64,000 nucleotides of DNA from Streptomyces albireticuli (GCF_021228125.1 NZ_JAJQQS010000002.1:620001-684000); one strand, 5' to 3'; shown: positions 26,201-35,115, counted from the stretch's first letter. The notes: generated by a model not told the origin, from the letters alone. A program made the numbers and translations.

Positions 26201-26383
26201 AACGCGGTCATGCTCGTGCGCGGCCGGTCCGGCGACACCTTCCCGACCGAGAGCCGGGAGCTGGCGGCGGTGGGGCGGTACCTGGGGTACGAACCGGGGC
26301 ACGTGGGGGAGATGCTGGACGACTACCGCCGGACGACGCGGCGTGCCCGCGCCGTCGTGGAGGAGCTGTTCTACGGCGCGTGA
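23273..26383 (+). CDS. glnE: bifunctional glutamine synthetase adenylyltransferase/deadenylase
   Basis: 1036 residues. The ATG at 23273 is chosen because GAGAGGG ends six bases before it; a TTG at 23267 overlaps that site. Two nucleotidyltransferase domains are arranged in tandem, each with its metal-binding motif: GGGELNYVSDVDVVFV near residue 216 and GGHEQGYGSDADVLFV near 760. A GlnE helical domain follows each. The enzyme attaches and removes AMP on GlnA in response to nitrogen status. The linker near residue 688 is a short NGT/HGT repeat. Placement after glnA2 is conserved in Streptomyces. Confidence 0.97.
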   Translation: MTMPQGRRSSSYTRLLRHGFTDTAAAERLLETPELAPVHSDPLLLDALGATADPDLALRGLVRLVEALGGADRQTFLDTLVTAKPLRDRLLGVLGASEALGDHLVRHPGDWYALVAYEAADLHPGVPEFERALAEGVRGDRGAGLTPADALRAAYRRCLLTIAARDVCGTTDVARTAAELADLATATLRAALAIAAEEQPEDAGRCRLAVIGMGKCGGGELNYVSDVDVVFVAEPRDTAPEADAVRAATRLASRMMRVCSDVTPEGTIWPVDANLRPEGRNGPLVRTLSSHLAYYQRWAKTWEFQALLKARPVAGDEDLGQAYVDAVSPLVWQAAERENFVADVQQMRRRVVASIPATQVERELKLGPGGLRDVEFAVQLLQLVHGRSDATLRGGNTLGALTALAAGGYVGRSDAAALDSAYRFLRTLEHHIQLHRLRRTHLMPEAEADLRRLGRSLARAFRWPAGTEPVDGLGKEWKRHAREVRRLHEKLFYRPLLDAVAQLEPGAARLSAKAAGQRLEALGYADPAAALRHLEALASGVSRKAAIQRTLLPVLLGWFADSADPDAGLLNFHKVSDALGRTPWYLRLLRDEGAAAENLARVLSAGRLAPDLLLRAPEAVALLGDPEGLRPRGLEALEQEVLAAVGRAEDAEAAIVAVRGVRRRELFRTAAADIIGAYGRTGPEPSWRHNGTNGTHGTHGTAASPPADTAPSDTHLRADTVGDAVSDLNAAAVAGALRAAVRAEWGDTLPTRFAVIGMGRFGGHEQGYGSDADVLFVHEAREGVPEEEAAKAAFAVATEMRRLLQLPTADPPLLIDADLRPEGKSGPIVRSLASYAAYYRRWSLVWESQALLRARPVAGDADLGRRFIDLVDPLRYPAEGLGEDAVREIRRLKARMETERLPRGGDPTTHTKLGRGGLSDVEWTVQLLQMRHGWAEPGLRTTRTREALRAARAAELLSTEDAAILDDAWVLATSVRNAVMLVRGRSGDTFPTESRELAAVGRYLGYEPGHVGEMLDDYRRTTRRARAVVEELFYGA

Positions 26384-26417
26384 GCGGCGCCCGGGGCACC
26401 GCCGCGGGGGCCGCCCG

Positions 26418-27326
26418 TCAGCCTCGGCCGCGCGAGGGCGCGGCGGCCCCGGCCTCGCCGGACGGGCCGGCGCCCGCCGCGGCCACGTGCCGGGCCAGCC
26501 GGTGCGGGAAGCCCCGGAACCACACGAACGAGAGCCCGAAGCCGAACGAGAGGCACAGGAGCCCGCCCACGGCGTCCAGCCAGAAGTGGTTCGCCGTCGC
26601 CACGATGACGACCAGCGTCGCCACCGGGTACAGCGCGCCGAGCACCCGCACCCACACCGGGCGGGCCAGCAGGGCGATCGTGACGCCGCACCACGTGGAC
26701 CAGCCGATGTGCATCGACGGCATCGCCGCGTACTGGTTGGAGACGTTGGCGAGATTGCCCGAGGCCATCGAGCCCCAGGTGTGGTGCACCAGGACGGTGT
26801 CGACGAAATCCACGCCGTTCATCAGCCGGGGCGGGGCCAGCGGGAACAGGTAGTAACCGAGCAGGGCGACGCCCGTGGTCGCGAAGAGCGCCAGCCGGGC
26901 CGCGGCGTACCGCCCGGGATGCCAGCGGTAGAGCCACACGAGCACACCGATGGTGAGGACGAAGTGCAGGGTGGCGTAGTAGTAGTTCATCCCCACGATC
27001 AGCCACGTCACCGAATTGACGGCGTGGTTGACGGTGTTCTCCACGGCGATGTGGAGGGTGTTCTCGACGCTCCAGATCCAGTCGGCGTTGCGCAACGCCG
27101 CGGCCCGCTGCTCGGGCACGGCGTTGCGCACCAGGGAATACGTCCAGTAACTCACCGCGATCAGCAGCACCTCGAACCACAGCCGTGGCCGACGCGGTGA
27201 GCGCGGCGTCCACAGGCGGGGTTTTCGCTGGACGGCACCCTCGGGCGACGGCCGGTCCGCTCGCTCCTCGGTGGGTGGCGGGGCGGCCGTCCGGCCTTCC
27301 AGGGTCCTTACTGTCGCTTCACCCAT
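26418..27326 (-). CDS. PAP2-type membrane phosphatase
   Basis: 302 residues from ATG at 27326. Residues 1-46 are a Pro/Arg-rich cytoplasmic tail, then about six membrane helices. The PAP2 signature is split as AAMPSMHIGWS and VATANHFWLDAVGG, with both active-site histidines. The pattern is the PAP2_3 (inositolphosphotransferase Aur1/Ipt1-like) branch, acting on lipid phosphates or transferring head groups at the membrane. It converges with glnE with a 34-bp gap and lies 36 bp after malR is complete, upstream on the same strand. Confidence 0.85.
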   Translation of the reverse strand: MGEATVRTLEGRTAAPPPTEERADRPSPEGAVQRKPRLWTPRSPRRPRLWFEVLLIAVSYWTYSLVRNAVPEQRAAALRNADWIWSVENTLHIAVENTVNHAVNSVTWLIVGMNYYYATLHFVLTIGVLVWLYRWHPGRYAAARLALFATTGVALLGYYLFPLAPPRLMNGVDFVDTVLVHHTWGSMASGNLANVSNQYAAMPSMHIGWSTWCGVTIALLARPVWVRVLGALYPVATLVVIVATANHFWLDAVGGLLCLSFGFGLSFVWFRGFPHRLARHVAAAGAGPSGEAGAAAPSRGRG

Positions 27327-27362
27327 AGAGAAACAGTCTGCCAGATACGGGCGGGGGCCAGA

Positions 27363-28397
27363 TCATCCCCAAGTCTGGTCTTGGGCCGGGGCCGAAGCCG
27401 TTGAACCACGAACCACCAATTCGGGCAGGAACACGAATTCGCTGTGCGGCGCGGGGGTCCCCCCGACCTCCTCCAGCAGCGCCCTGACCGCCGCCTGCCC
27501 CATGGACGGCACGGGCTGCCGGATGGTGGTCAGCGGCGGGTCCGTGAAGGCGATGAGCGGAGAGTCGTCGAAGCCCACCACGGAGACGTCCCGGGGCACC
27601 TCCAGGCCCAGCTGACGGGCCGCCCGCACGACGCCGAGGGCCATCATGTCGCTCGCGCACACGACGGCGGTCGCGCCCCGCGCCAGGAGCGCGGCGGCCG
27701 CCGCCTGGCCGCCCTCCAGGCTGAACAGCGAGTGCTCGATCAGCTCCTCGGCGTCGCCCGGCCCGACGCCCAGTTCGTCCTGCATGGCGCGGAGGAAACC
27801 CTCGATCTTCCGCTGTACCGGTACATACCGCTTGGGGCCCAGCGCCAGCCCGATCCGCCGGTGCCCCAGCGCCGCCAGATGGGTGACGGCCAGCCGGACG
27901 GCCGCCCGGTCGTCGGGCGAGACGAACGGCGCCCGCACCTTCGGCGAGAAGCCGTTGATCAGCACGAACGGCACGCCCTGCGCGCGCAGCCGCTCGTAGC
28001 GCTGCATATCGGCGGAGGTGTCGGCGTGCAACCCGGAGACGAAGATGATGCCGGCGACGCCCCGATCGACGAGCATCTCCGTCAGCTCGTCCTCCGTGGA
28101 GCCGCCCGGCGTCTGGGTCGCCAGCACCGGGGTGTATCCCTGGCGGGTCAGGGCCTGCCCGATGACCTGGGCGAACGCCGGGAAGATGGGGTTGTCCAGC
28201 TCGGGCGTGATCAGCCCCACCAGGCCCTCGCTGCGCTGCCGCAGCCGCACGGGCCGCTCGTAGCCCAGCACGTCGAGCGCGGCCAGCACGGACTGGCGGG
28301 TGGAGGCGGCCACCCCCGGCTTCCCGTTGAGGACGCGACTGACGGTTGCTTCGCTGACACCCGCCTGGGCTGCGATATCGGCTAGCCGGGCGGTCAC
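27363..28397 (-). CDS. malR: LacI-family repressor of maltose/maltodextrin genes
   Basis: 344 residues from GTG at 28397, giving the N-terminus TARLADIAAQAGVSEATVSR directly at the HTH. An ATG at 28442 is also open but would overlap the preceding alpha-glucosidase gene by 20 bases. LacI landmarks: hinge helix VLAALDVLGYERP and an effector domain with GLVGLITPELDNP and VVGFDDSPLIAFTDPPLTTI. Orthologues in Streptomyces (MalR, also called Reg1) repress malEFG and amylase genes and are released by maltodextrin-type inducers. Here it is the last gene of the mal operon, so it may share transcription with it. Confidence 0.95.
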   Translation of the reverse strand: MTARLADIAAQAGVSEATVSRVLNGKPGVAASTRQSVLAALDVLGYERPVRLRQRSEGLVGLITPELDNPIFPAFAQVIGQALTRQGYTPVLATQTPGGSTEDELTEMLVDRGVAGIIFVSGLHADTSADMQRYERLRAQGVPFVLINGFSPKVRAPFVSPDDRAAVRLAVTHLAALGHRRIGLALGPKRYVPVQRKIEGFLRAMQDELGVGPGDAEELIEHSLFSLEGGQAAAAALLARGATAVVCASDMMALGVVRAARQLGLEVPRDVSVVGFDDSPLIAFTDPPLTTIRQPVPSMGQAAVRALLEEVGGTPAPHSEFVFLPELVVRGSTASAPAQDQTWG

Positions 28398-28422
28398 AGG
28401 ACTGGACCTTACCGGTCGCATC

Positions 28423-30060
28423 TCAGACTGCCCACCAGACACAGGAATCGGAGGGCAGCCGGACCGTCCCGCCGGAGAACTCCAGGGCGCGGGTGGCGAG
28501 CACCGGGCGGCCCGGCACCGGCATCTCCACCTCCTCGTCCAGGGTGTTGAGCGTGCACACGAAACCCGGCCGGGACAGCGCCAGCACCCCCTCCGGACCG
28601 GCCAGCCAGCTCATCTCCCCGTCGCCCAGACCCGGCAGCTCCCGGCGCAGCGTCAGCGCCGAGCGGTACAGCTCCAGGGTCGAGCGCGGGTCGCCGGACT
28701 GCGCCGCCACCGACAGCTCGGCCCACTCGGCGGGCTGCGGCAGCCAGCTGCCACCGGGCCCGAAGCCGTACGGAGCCTCGTCGCCCGACCACGGCAGCGG
28801 CACCCGGCAGCCGTCCCGGGTGCCGTCCTGGCCGTCCCCGCGGAAGAACGCCGGGTCCTGGCGCACCTCGTCCGGCAGGTCCACGACCTCCGGCAGGCCC
28901 AGCTCCTCGCCCTGGTAGACATAGGCCGAGCCGGGCAGCGCCAGCATCAGCAGCGCCGCCGCCCGTGCCCGCGCGAGGCCCCGCTCACCGCCGCCGTAAC
29001 GGGTGGTGTGCCGGACGACGTCGTGGTTGGACAGCACCCAGGTGGTGGGCGCGCCCACCGACCGGGTCGCGTCCAGTGACGCGTCGATCACCGTGCGCAT
29101 CTCCGCCGCGTCCCACGCGCAGGTCAGGAACTGGAAGTTGAACGCCTGGTGCAGCTCGTCCGGGCGCACGTACAGCGCCAGCCGCTCCGAGGTCGGCGCC
29201 CAGGCCTCGGCCACCCCGATCCGCTCGCCGGCGTAGGAGTCCAGCAGCTGCCGCCAGGCGCGGTGGATCTCGTGCACGCCGTCCTGGTCGAAGAACGGCA
29301 GCACCTGCGCGCCGATCAGCTTCGCCTGCTCCTTGCGGCCGATGTCCGGCAGCCCCGGGGCCTTGACCATGCCGTGCGCCACGTCGATCCGGAAGCCGTC
29401 CACGCCCAGGTCCAGCCAGAACCGCAGCACCGAGTCGAACTCCTCCCGCACCTGGGGGTTCTCCCAGTTGAGGTCGGGCTGCTCGGGGGCGAAGAGGTGG
29501 AGGTACCACTCGCCCGGGGTGCCGTCGGGGCCCGCCGTCCGGGTCCACGCCGGGCCGCCGAAGACGGACTCCCAGTCGTTGGGCGGCAGTTCCCCGGCCG
29601 CGCCCCGGCCCGGCCGGAAGTGGTAGCGCGCGCGGGCCGTCCCCCCCGGACGGTCCGCGAGCGCGGCCCGGAACCACGCGTGCCGCTCGGAGGTGTGGTT
29701 GGGCACGATGTCGACGATGACCCGCAGCCCCAGCCGGTGCGCCTCCCGGACCAGGTCGTCGGCGTCCGACAGATCCCCGAACAGCGGGTCCACGGCACGG
29801 TAGTCCGCCACGTCGTAACCGCCGTCCGCCTGCGGCGAGGCGTAGAACGGCGTCAGCCACACGGCGTCCACACCCAGCCCGGCCAGGTGCGGCAGCCGCT
29901 CGCGGATCCCTCGCAGGTCGCCGATGCCGTCGCCGTCGCTGTCGGCGAAGGAGCGCACGTACACCTGGTAGATGACGGCGCTGCGCCACCAGCCCTCCGC
30001 CTGCGGCGAGGAGGGGGCGGCGCCCTGGCTGCGGACGGAGGGCGCGAGGTCCTGGGTCAT
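28423..30060 (-). CDS. aglA: intracellular alpha-glucosidase, GH13
   Basis: 545 residues from ATG at 30060, no signal peptide. GH13 motifs in order: VIVDIVPNHTS (region I), DGFRIDVAH with the nucleophile Asp (II), GVAEAW with the acid/base Glu (III) and VLSNHDVVRH (IV). The start, WWRSAVIYQVYVRSFADSDG, is typical of oligo-1,6- and alpha-1,4-glucosidases. It hydrolyses imported maltodextrins to glucose. It follows malG by 109 bp in the same direction, and malR overlaps or abuts its 3' end. Confidence 0.93.
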   Translation of the reverse strand: MTQDLAPSVRSQGAAPSSPQAEGWWRSAVIYQVYVRSFADSDGDGIGDLRGIRERLPHLAGLGVDAVWLTPFYASPQADGGYDVADYRAVDPLFGDLSDADDLVREAHRLGLRVIVDIVPNHTSERHAWFRAALADRPGGTARARYHFRPGRGAAGELPPNDWESVFGGPAWTRTAGPDGTPGEWYLHLFAPEQPDLNWENPQVREEFDSVLRFWLDLGVDGFRIDVAHGMVKAPGLPDIGRKEQAKLIGAQVLPFFDQDGVHEIHRAWRQLLDSYAGERIGVAEAWAPTSERLALYVRPDELHQAFNFQFLTCAWDAAEMRTVIDASLDATRSVGAPTTWVLSNHDVVRHTTRYGGGERGLARARAAALLMLALPGSAYVYQGEELGLPEVVDLPDEVRQDPAFFRGDGQDGTRDGCRVPLPWSGDEAPYGFGPGGSWLPQPAEWAELSVAAQSGDPRSTLELYRSALTLRRELPGLGDGEMSWLAGPEGVLALSRPGFVCTLNTLDEEVEMPVPGRPVLATRALEFSGGTVRLPSDSCVWWAV

Positions 30061-30169
30061 GTACGTCCTATTCGGTTGCGAGAGACGGGCGGGATGCGGT
30101 GCGGGCGGCGGACGGGGCGGGCGGGGTGCCGGCGGGGCCGTACGGGTCAACGACGGCGGGCGGACAAGG

Positions 30170-31042
30170 TCAGCCCTTGGTGCCGCCCGCGGTCAGCCCG
30201 GCGACCAGGTGCCGCTGGGCCAGGAAGAACACGGCGCCGGCGGGGACGGCGATCAGCACGGCGGCGGCCGTCATCAGGCCCCACTCGGCCTTCTGCTGGC
30301 CGACGAAGGTCTGCAGGCCGACCGCCAGGGTGTAGTGCTCCTCGCTGCTCATGAACTGGGTGGCGAAGGCGACTTCGCCCCACGCGGTGATGAAGGAGTA
30401 GAAACCGGTCACGGCCAGCCCGGGCCGGGCGAGCGGCAGGATCAGCCGCCAGAAGGTGCCGAAGGGGCTCAGCCCGTCCACCCGCCCCGCCTCGTCGATC
30501 TCGGCGGGAATGGTGTCGAAGTACCCCTTGAGCATCCAGGCGCAGAACGGCACGGAGACCGAGCAGTAGGTCACGATCAGACCGAGGTAGGAGTCCAGGA
30601 GTTCGAGTTCACCCAAAATGTTGTACAACGGCACGATCAGCACCGCCATCGGGAACATCTGAACGACCAGGAAGGTCCACATCAGCGAGCGGTGGCCGGG
30701 GAAGCGCATCCGGGAGACGGCGTAGCCCGCGGTCGCCGCGACGAACACCCCGAGCAGGGTGGCCCCCAGGGACACGATCACGGAGTTCCCGAACCAGGTC
30801 AGGAACTTCGTCTCGCCCAGGATGTGGGTGTAGTTGGACAGGTCGAAGCCGACGAACCGGGTGGGCTCCTGCCAGCCGTCGCGTCCGCGCAGCGAGACGA
30901 AGACGACGAAGAGCACCGGGAACAGGGCGATCAGGCTCGCGACGGCGAGCGTGGTGTGCAGCGCGACGGACGCGCCGCGCGACCGCTCGCCACGGGCCTT
31001 GGGCGGCCGGGCGGTGGCGCCGAGGGGGCTCTTGTCGCTCAT
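30170..31042 (-). CDS. malG: maltodextrin ABC transporter permease MalG
   Basis: 290 residues from ATG at 31042, overlapping the malF stop (ATGA). Six membrane helices. The EAA loop that docks the ATPase is IPAEIDEAGRVDGLSPFGTF followed by LPLARPG. The N-terminus to residue 25 is a basic cytoplasmic tail. With MalF it forms the membrane channel of the MalEFG importer. No ATPase gene is present here, as in other Streptomyces, which use the shared MsiK ATPase encoded elsewhere. Confidence 0.95.
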   Translation of the reverse strand: MSDKSPLGATARPPKARGERSRGASVALHTTLAVASLIALFPVLFVVFVSLRGRDGWQEPTRFVGFDLSNYTHILGETKFLTWFGNSVIVSLGATLLGVFVAATAGYAVSRMRFPGHRSLMWTFLVVQMFPMAVLIVPLYNILGELELLDSYLGLIVTYCSVSVPFCAWMLKGYFDTIPAEIDEAGRVDGLSPFGTFWRLILPLARPGLAVTGFYSFITAWGEVAFATQFMSSEEHYTLAVGLQTFVGQQKAEWGLMTAAAVLIAVPAGAVFFLAQRHLVAGLTAGGTKG

Positions 31043-32016
31043 CGGGTGGCCTCCTGGCGGGCGAGCGTCCGGCGGTGGAAGACGGCGAAGACCAGCAGCA
31101 GGGAGAGGATGAGGATGCCGTAGGTGGCGGAGCCCGCGTAGTCACGCACGCCCTGGAAGGCGAGACGGTAGGCGTAGGTCACCAGGATCTCGCTCTCGGA
31201 GCTCGCACCCTGCCCGATCAGCAGGTAGATCACCTGGAACATGTTGAACGTCCAGATGACGCCCAGCAGGATCACCGTGCCGCTCACCGGCCGCAGCCCC
31301 GGCAGGGTCACGTGCCGGAAGCGCTGCCACGGGGTCGCCCCGTCCATCTCCGCGGCCTCGTGCAGCTCCTTGGGTATCGACTGGAGCCCGCCGAGGATCG
31401 CCACCATCATGAACGGCACGCCCAGCCACACATTGACGGCGACCGCCGACACCTTCTGGAGGGTGCTGTCGCCCAGCCAGTCGACGGGGTCGATGCCGAG
31501 GGTGTTCAGGAAGGCGTTGAAGACGCCGTACTTCTCGTTGAACATCAGCCGCCAGGAGAAGGTGGCGACGAACGCGGGCACCGCCCACGGCAGGATCAGC
31601 AGCACCCGGTACAGCGCCCGGAACCGCAGCGGCCGGTTGAGCAGCAGCGCGAGCCCGAGGCCGATCGTGTAGTGCAGCAGCACACAGCTCGTGGTCCACA
31701 CCACGGTCCAGCCGAGCCGAGAGTAGAAGTGGCCCTCCTGCCCGGACAGCACCTTCCAGTAGTTGTCCAGACCGACCGACTTGTACGTCGCCGCGATGTG
31801 GTTGACGCCGATGGTGCGGCCGACGTTCGCCTCGTTGGCGTCGGTGAAGGACAGATAGACGCCCCGGCCCAGCGGATAGCCGACGAGCACGGCCAGGACC
31901 ACGACCACCGGCAGCACCATGGCCCAGGCGTACCAGTGGGTGTCGAAGGAGCGCTTGGCCCGGGTGAGCGGACCGGGCGGGGGCGGGCTGCCGGTCTCGG
32001 AAACGGCGGTGGTCAT
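31039..32016 (-). CDS. malF: maltodextrin ABC transporter permease MalF
   Basis: 325 residues from ATG at 32016. Six to seven membrane helices and the EAA loop IPKELHEAAEMDGATPWQRF, then HVTLPGLRPV. It pairs with MalG. A stem-loop lies in the 105-bp gap between malE and malF (32055-32077), the usual device to lower permease levels relative to binding protein. Confidence 0.95.
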   Translation of the reverse strand: MTTAVSETGSPPPPGPLTRAKRSFDTHWYAWAMVLPVVVVLAVLVGYPLGRGVYLSFTDANEANVGRTIGVNHIAATYKSVGLDNYWKVLSGQEGHFYSRLGWTVVWTTSCVLLHYTIGLGLALLLNRPLRFRALYRVLLILPWAVPAFVATFSWRLMFNEKYGVFNAFLNTLGIDPVDWLGDSTLQKVSAVAVNVWLGVPFMMVAILGGLQSIPKELHEAAEMDGATPWQRFRHVTLPGLRPVSGTVILLGVIWTFNMFQVIYLLIGQGASSESEILVTYAYRLAFQGVRDYAGSATYGILILSLLLVFAVFHRRTLARQEATR

Positions 32017-32054
32017 GGTGGGCGGCTTTCGTCCGGGGCGGATGGAGGACCGGG

Positions 32055-32077
32055 GGCCCGGGGGAGGACCCCGGGCC
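32055..32077 (-). promoter_or_regulatory. malE-malF intercistronic stem-loop
   Basis: GGCCCGGGG (32055-32063) and CCCCGGGCC (32069-32077) form a perfect 9-bp stem with a GAGGA loop. Placed between malE and malF, it should stabilise upstream malE mRNA or attenuate read-through. Confidence 0.65.
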
Positions 32078-32121
32078 GGAAGGGCGCGGCGAGCCGGGGA
32101 AGGGAAACCCCGCGACCCCGC

Positions 32122-33420
32122 CTACTCGACCGAGTAGTCCTTCAGCAGCGCCGACTTCCACGCCTTGGCCGTCGCGTCCAGCCCGTCCTTCGGCTCCTCC
32201 TTCAGCGTGAGGATCTTCGTGTAGTGCTGGAGCCAGTCAGTGAACAGGTCGCCGCCCTGCGGGATCGGCGGCCGCGGGTGCGCCTTCGACAGGGCGCCGT
32301 AGTACGCGCTGCGCACCGGGTCGGCGAGGACGGCCTGGGAGTAGGCGGACTTACGGGTCGGCAGTACGCCGATCTCCTTCGAGACGGCCTCCTGCTGGGC
32401 GGCCTCGGTCATGAACCGGGTGAAGAGGTACGAGGCGTCGAAGTTCCTGGACCCGGCGTAGACGACGAGGTTGTGGCCGCCGACCGGGGCGCCCGCGGTG
32501 CCCGTGGAGCCGGCCGGGACGGCCGCGATGCCCAGGTTCTCCTTGGCCTTGTACGCGTCGCCGCCGAAGATCTCCTTGGTCGCCCACGGCCCGTCGATGA
32601 GCATCGCGAGCTTGCCGTTCTTGAAGTCGGTCTTGAGGGCGTTGTAGCCGTCGGTGCCGGCCGGCTTGGGCGCGGCACCGGACTTCACCAGGTCGACGGC
32701 GGTCTCGATGCCCTTGAGGGACGCGGCGTTCGCGATGGTGATCTTCTTCTGCCCGGCGTCCACCATGTCGCTCTTCTCGCCGTAGAGGAACGGCAGCGAG
32801 TAGTAGCTGTCGGGGCTGAGGCCGATGCCGGCGGCGCCGGTCTTGTCCTTGATCTTCTCGGCGGCCTCCTTGACCGCCTTCCAGTCGGCCGGGGGCTTGT
32901 CGATGCCGGCCTTCGCGAACAGCTCCTTGTTGTAGAGCAGTCCGAGGGTGTCGGTGACCTGCGGGACGCCGTACGTCTTGCCCTGGTACGCGGCGTTCTT
33001 CAGGGGGCCTTCGAGGAAGTCGGAGGACTTGTCGAGCGCCGGGGTGCCCGTCAGGTCCTTGAGGTAGCCGAGCTGGGCGAAGCCGGGGGTCCAGCCGACG
33101 TCCGAACGCAGCACGTCGGGGGCGCCCTTGCCGGTGGAGGCGGCGGTCTTGAACTTCTGCTGCGCCTGGTCGAAGGGCACGTTGACGTACTCGACCTCGA
33201 TCTTGGGGTACTTCTGCTCGAAGGCCGCGACCAGCTTCTTGAACGCGGGCGCCTCGTTGGTGGCGTCGGAGGTGTCCCACCAGGTGACCTTGCCGCTCAC
33301 GCCGCCCGGGTCGTCCGCCGCCTTGGAGCCGTCGCCGCCGTCCCCGCCGTCGCTTCCGCACGCGGTCGCGGTGAGGGCCAGCACGCCGACGAGGGCGGCG
33401 ACCGATATGCCTCTTCGCAT
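32122..33420 (-). CDS. malE: maltodextrin-binding lipoprotein MalE
   Basis: 432 residues from ATG at 33420 with GAGGAG upstream. A signal peptide ends in the lipobox TATACGS, giving a lipid-anchored extracellular protein. The body is a solute-binding protein family 1 fold: VTWWDTSDATNEAPAFKKL, then GYLKDLTGTPAL, YGVPQVTDTLGLLYNKELF and GKLAMLIDGPWATKEIFGG, all typical of maltose-binding proteins. It captures maltodextrins released by the adjacent secreted amylases. The promoter region is shared with the amylase gene. Confidence 0.95.
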   Translation of the reverse strand: MRRGISVAALVGVLALTATACGSDGGDGGDGSKAADDPGGVSGKVTWWDTSDATNEAPAFKKLVAAFEQKYPKIEVEYVNVPFDQAQQKFKTAASTGKGAPDVLRSDVGWTPGFAQLGYLKDLTGTPALDKSSDFLEGPLKNAAYQGKTYGVPQVTDTLGLLYNKELFAKAGIDKPPADWKAVKEAAEKIKDKTGAAGIGLSPDSYYSLPFLYGEKSDMVDAGQKKITIANAASLKGIETAVDLVKSGAAPKPAGTDGYNALKTDFKNGKLAMLIDGPWATKEIFGGDAYKAKENLGIAAVPAGSTGTAGAPVGGHNLVVYAGSRNFDASYLFTRFMTEAAQQEAVSKEIGVLPTRKSAYSQAVLADPVRSAYYGALSKAHPRPPIPQGGDLFTDWLQHYTKILTLKEEPKDGLDATAKAWKSALLKDYSVE

Positions 33421-33495
33421 ATGGATCTCCTCTTCAAAGAGGCCGACCTGTCGCGGGCGGCCCGAGCTGTGGAGGAAGCTAACAGGCTGAAATCT

Positions 33496-33515
33496 CTTGC
33501 GAAAGAGTTTGCAAG
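33496..33515. promoter_or_regulatory. candidate MalR operator near malE
   Basis: CTTGC-GAAAGAGTTT-GCAAG, an imperfect 20-bp palindrome with half sites CTTGCRAA, lies 76 bp upstream of the malE start. LacI-family repressors bind such sites, and CTTGC(A/G)-type half sites are known for Streptomyces MalR. Confidence 0.65.
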
Positions 33516-33598
33516 GAGGGAATCGCGAGATTTCCGGGTTGTAACCGGACCGTGTCCCAAGGGTTGACCAGGGCGGAGGGGGCTCGTACGGTCTCGTC

Positions 33599-33634
33599 CG
33601 GCAAGTACTTGCCGCCGTGCGGGCAATCTTGCAG
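33599..33634. promoter_or_regulatory. candidate MalR operators near the amylase gene
   Basis: CGGCAAGTACTTGCCG (33599-33614) is a perfect 16-bp palindrome. CTTGCAG (33628-33634) follows 13 bases later and matches the half-site motif described for Streptomyces amylase promoters. Both lie 70-105 bp upstream of the alpha-amylase start, in the bidirectional malE/amylase promoter region. Confidence 0.65.
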
Positions 33635-33703
33635 AAAGAACCTTCATGGGCCTTGAGGGCATTGCGCGTTGCCGTAGAGGCCGCCCACCCCCCAGGAGAC
33701 CCC

Positions 33704-35110
33704 ATGGCTTCCCTCGGCATGCCCGGAATCGCCCGAAGAACCCTGGCGGCCGCCGTCGCCTTCGTGGCGGGCGCGGTCCTCGTGGCCCCGGAGGCGACGG
33801 CGGCGCCGGCCACGGCGCTCGGCTCGGGGGACGTCACCGCCGTCCTCTTCGAGTGGAAGTACGCCTCCGTCGCCGAGGAGTGCGCGGACACCCTGGGCCC
33901 GGCCGGCTACGGGTACGTCCAGGTCTCCCCGCCCCAGGAACACATCCAGGGCCCGCAGTGGTGGACCTCCTACCAGCCCGTCGGCTACCGGATCGCCGGC
34001 CGGCTCGGCGACCGCGCCGCCTTCGCGGACATGGTCCGCGCCTGCCACGCGGCCGGGGTCAAGGTCGTCGCCGACGTCGTGATCAACCACATGTCGGCCG
34101 GCTCCGGCACCGGAACCGGCGGCTCCACGTATACGAAGTACGACTACCCCGGCACGTACCAGCGCCAGGACATGGACGACTGCACGGCCGAGGTCACCGA
34201 CTACCGGAACCGCCGGAACGTCCAGGACTGCGAGCTCGTCGGCCTCGCGGACCTCGACACCGGCGAGGAGTACGTCCGCGGCCGCGTCGCCCGGTACCTC
34301 GACGACCTGCTCGCCCTGGGCGTCGACGGCTTCCGCGTCGACGCCGCGAAGCACATCCCCACCGAGGACCTCGCCGCGATCAAGGCCCGGACCGCCCGGC
34401 CCGGCGTCCTGTGGAAGCAGGAGACCATCTTCGGCGCCGGGGAGGCCGTCCAGCCGGACGAATACCTCCGCAACGGCGACGTCCAGGAATTCCGCTACGC
34501 CCGTGACCTCAAGCGGGTGTTCCTCGGCGAACGCCTCGCGTACCTCAAGAACTACGGCGAGGGCTGGGGCTACCTCCCCGGCGACCGGGCCTCCGTGTTC
34601 GTCGACAACCACGACACCGAGCGCGGCGGCGACACCCTCACCTACAAGGACGGCGCCGCCTACACCCTGGCCAACGTCTTCGCGCTCGCCTGGCCCTACG
34701 GCTCCCCGGACGTCCACTCCGGCTACGAGTTCACCGACCGCGACGCGGGACCGCCGAACGGCGGCGCCGTGACGGCGTGTTGGCGCGACGGCTGGAAGTG
34801 CCAGCACAAGTGGCCGGAGATCAAGGCCATGGTCGGCTTCCGCAACGCGGTGCGGGGGACGGCGGTCGGCGACTGGTGGGACAACGGGTACCAGGCGATC
34901 GCCTTCGGGCGGGGCGACAAGGGGTACGTGGTCGTCAACCACGAGTCCTTCGCGCTGAGCCGCACGTTCCAGACGTCGCTGCCGGGGGGTTCGTACTGCG
35001 ATGTGCAGAGCGGGCGGCGGGTGTCGGTGGGGGCGGACGGGCGCTTCACGGCGACGGTGGGGGCGGGGACGGCGGTGGCGCTGCACACGGCCGCGCGTAC
35101 GTGCGGTTGA
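33704..35110 (+). CDS. secreted alpha-amylase, GH13
   Basis: 468 residues from ATG at 33704 with AGGAG upstream. Sec signal peptide: basic [13 protein letters not shown], hydrophobic core to [13 protein letters not shown]13 motifs: [11 protein letters not shown] (I), [12 protein letters not shown] with the nucleophile Asp (II), WKQETIF with the acid/base Glu (III) and [11 protein letters not shown] (IV). Start [20 protein letters not shown] is the signature of Streptomyces/animal-type alpha-amylases (GH13_32). No starch-binding domain follows the catalytic domain, so this is the short form. It faces malE across a shared promoter region with MalR-like operators. Confidence 0.95.
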   Translation: MASLGMPGIARRTLAAAVAFVAGAVLVAPEATAAPATALGSGDVTAVLFEWKYASVAEECADTLGPAGYGYVQVSPPQEHIQGPQWWTSYQPVGYRIAGRLGDRAAFADMVRACHAAGVKVVADVVINHMSAGSGTGTGGSTYTKYDYPGTYQRQDMDDCTAEVTDYRNRRNVQDCELVGLADLDTGEEYVRGRVARYLDDLLALGVDGFRVDAAKHIPTEDLAAIKARTARPGVLWKQETIFGAGEAVQPDEYLRNGDVQEFRYARDLKRVFLGERLAYLKNYGEGWGYLPGDRASVFVDNHDTERGGDTLTYKDGAAYTLANVFALAWPYGSPDVHSGYEFTDRDAGPPNGGAVTACWRDGWKCQHKWPEIKAMVGFRNAVRGTAVGDWWDNGYQAIAFGRGDKGYVVVNHESFALSRTFQTSLPGGSYCDVQSGRRVSVGADGRFTATVGAGTAVALHTAARTCG

Positions 35111-35115
35111 TTCAC

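Noticed and set aside
26384..26417. A terminator in the glnE/PAP2 gap
   Set aside because: The 34 bp contain only a weak GGCGC/GCGCC-like pairing and no clear stem.
28398..28442. malR starting at ATG 28442
   Set aside because: It would overlap the alpha-glucosidase gene by 20 bases and add 15 residues of no similarity; GTG 28397 matches family N-termini.
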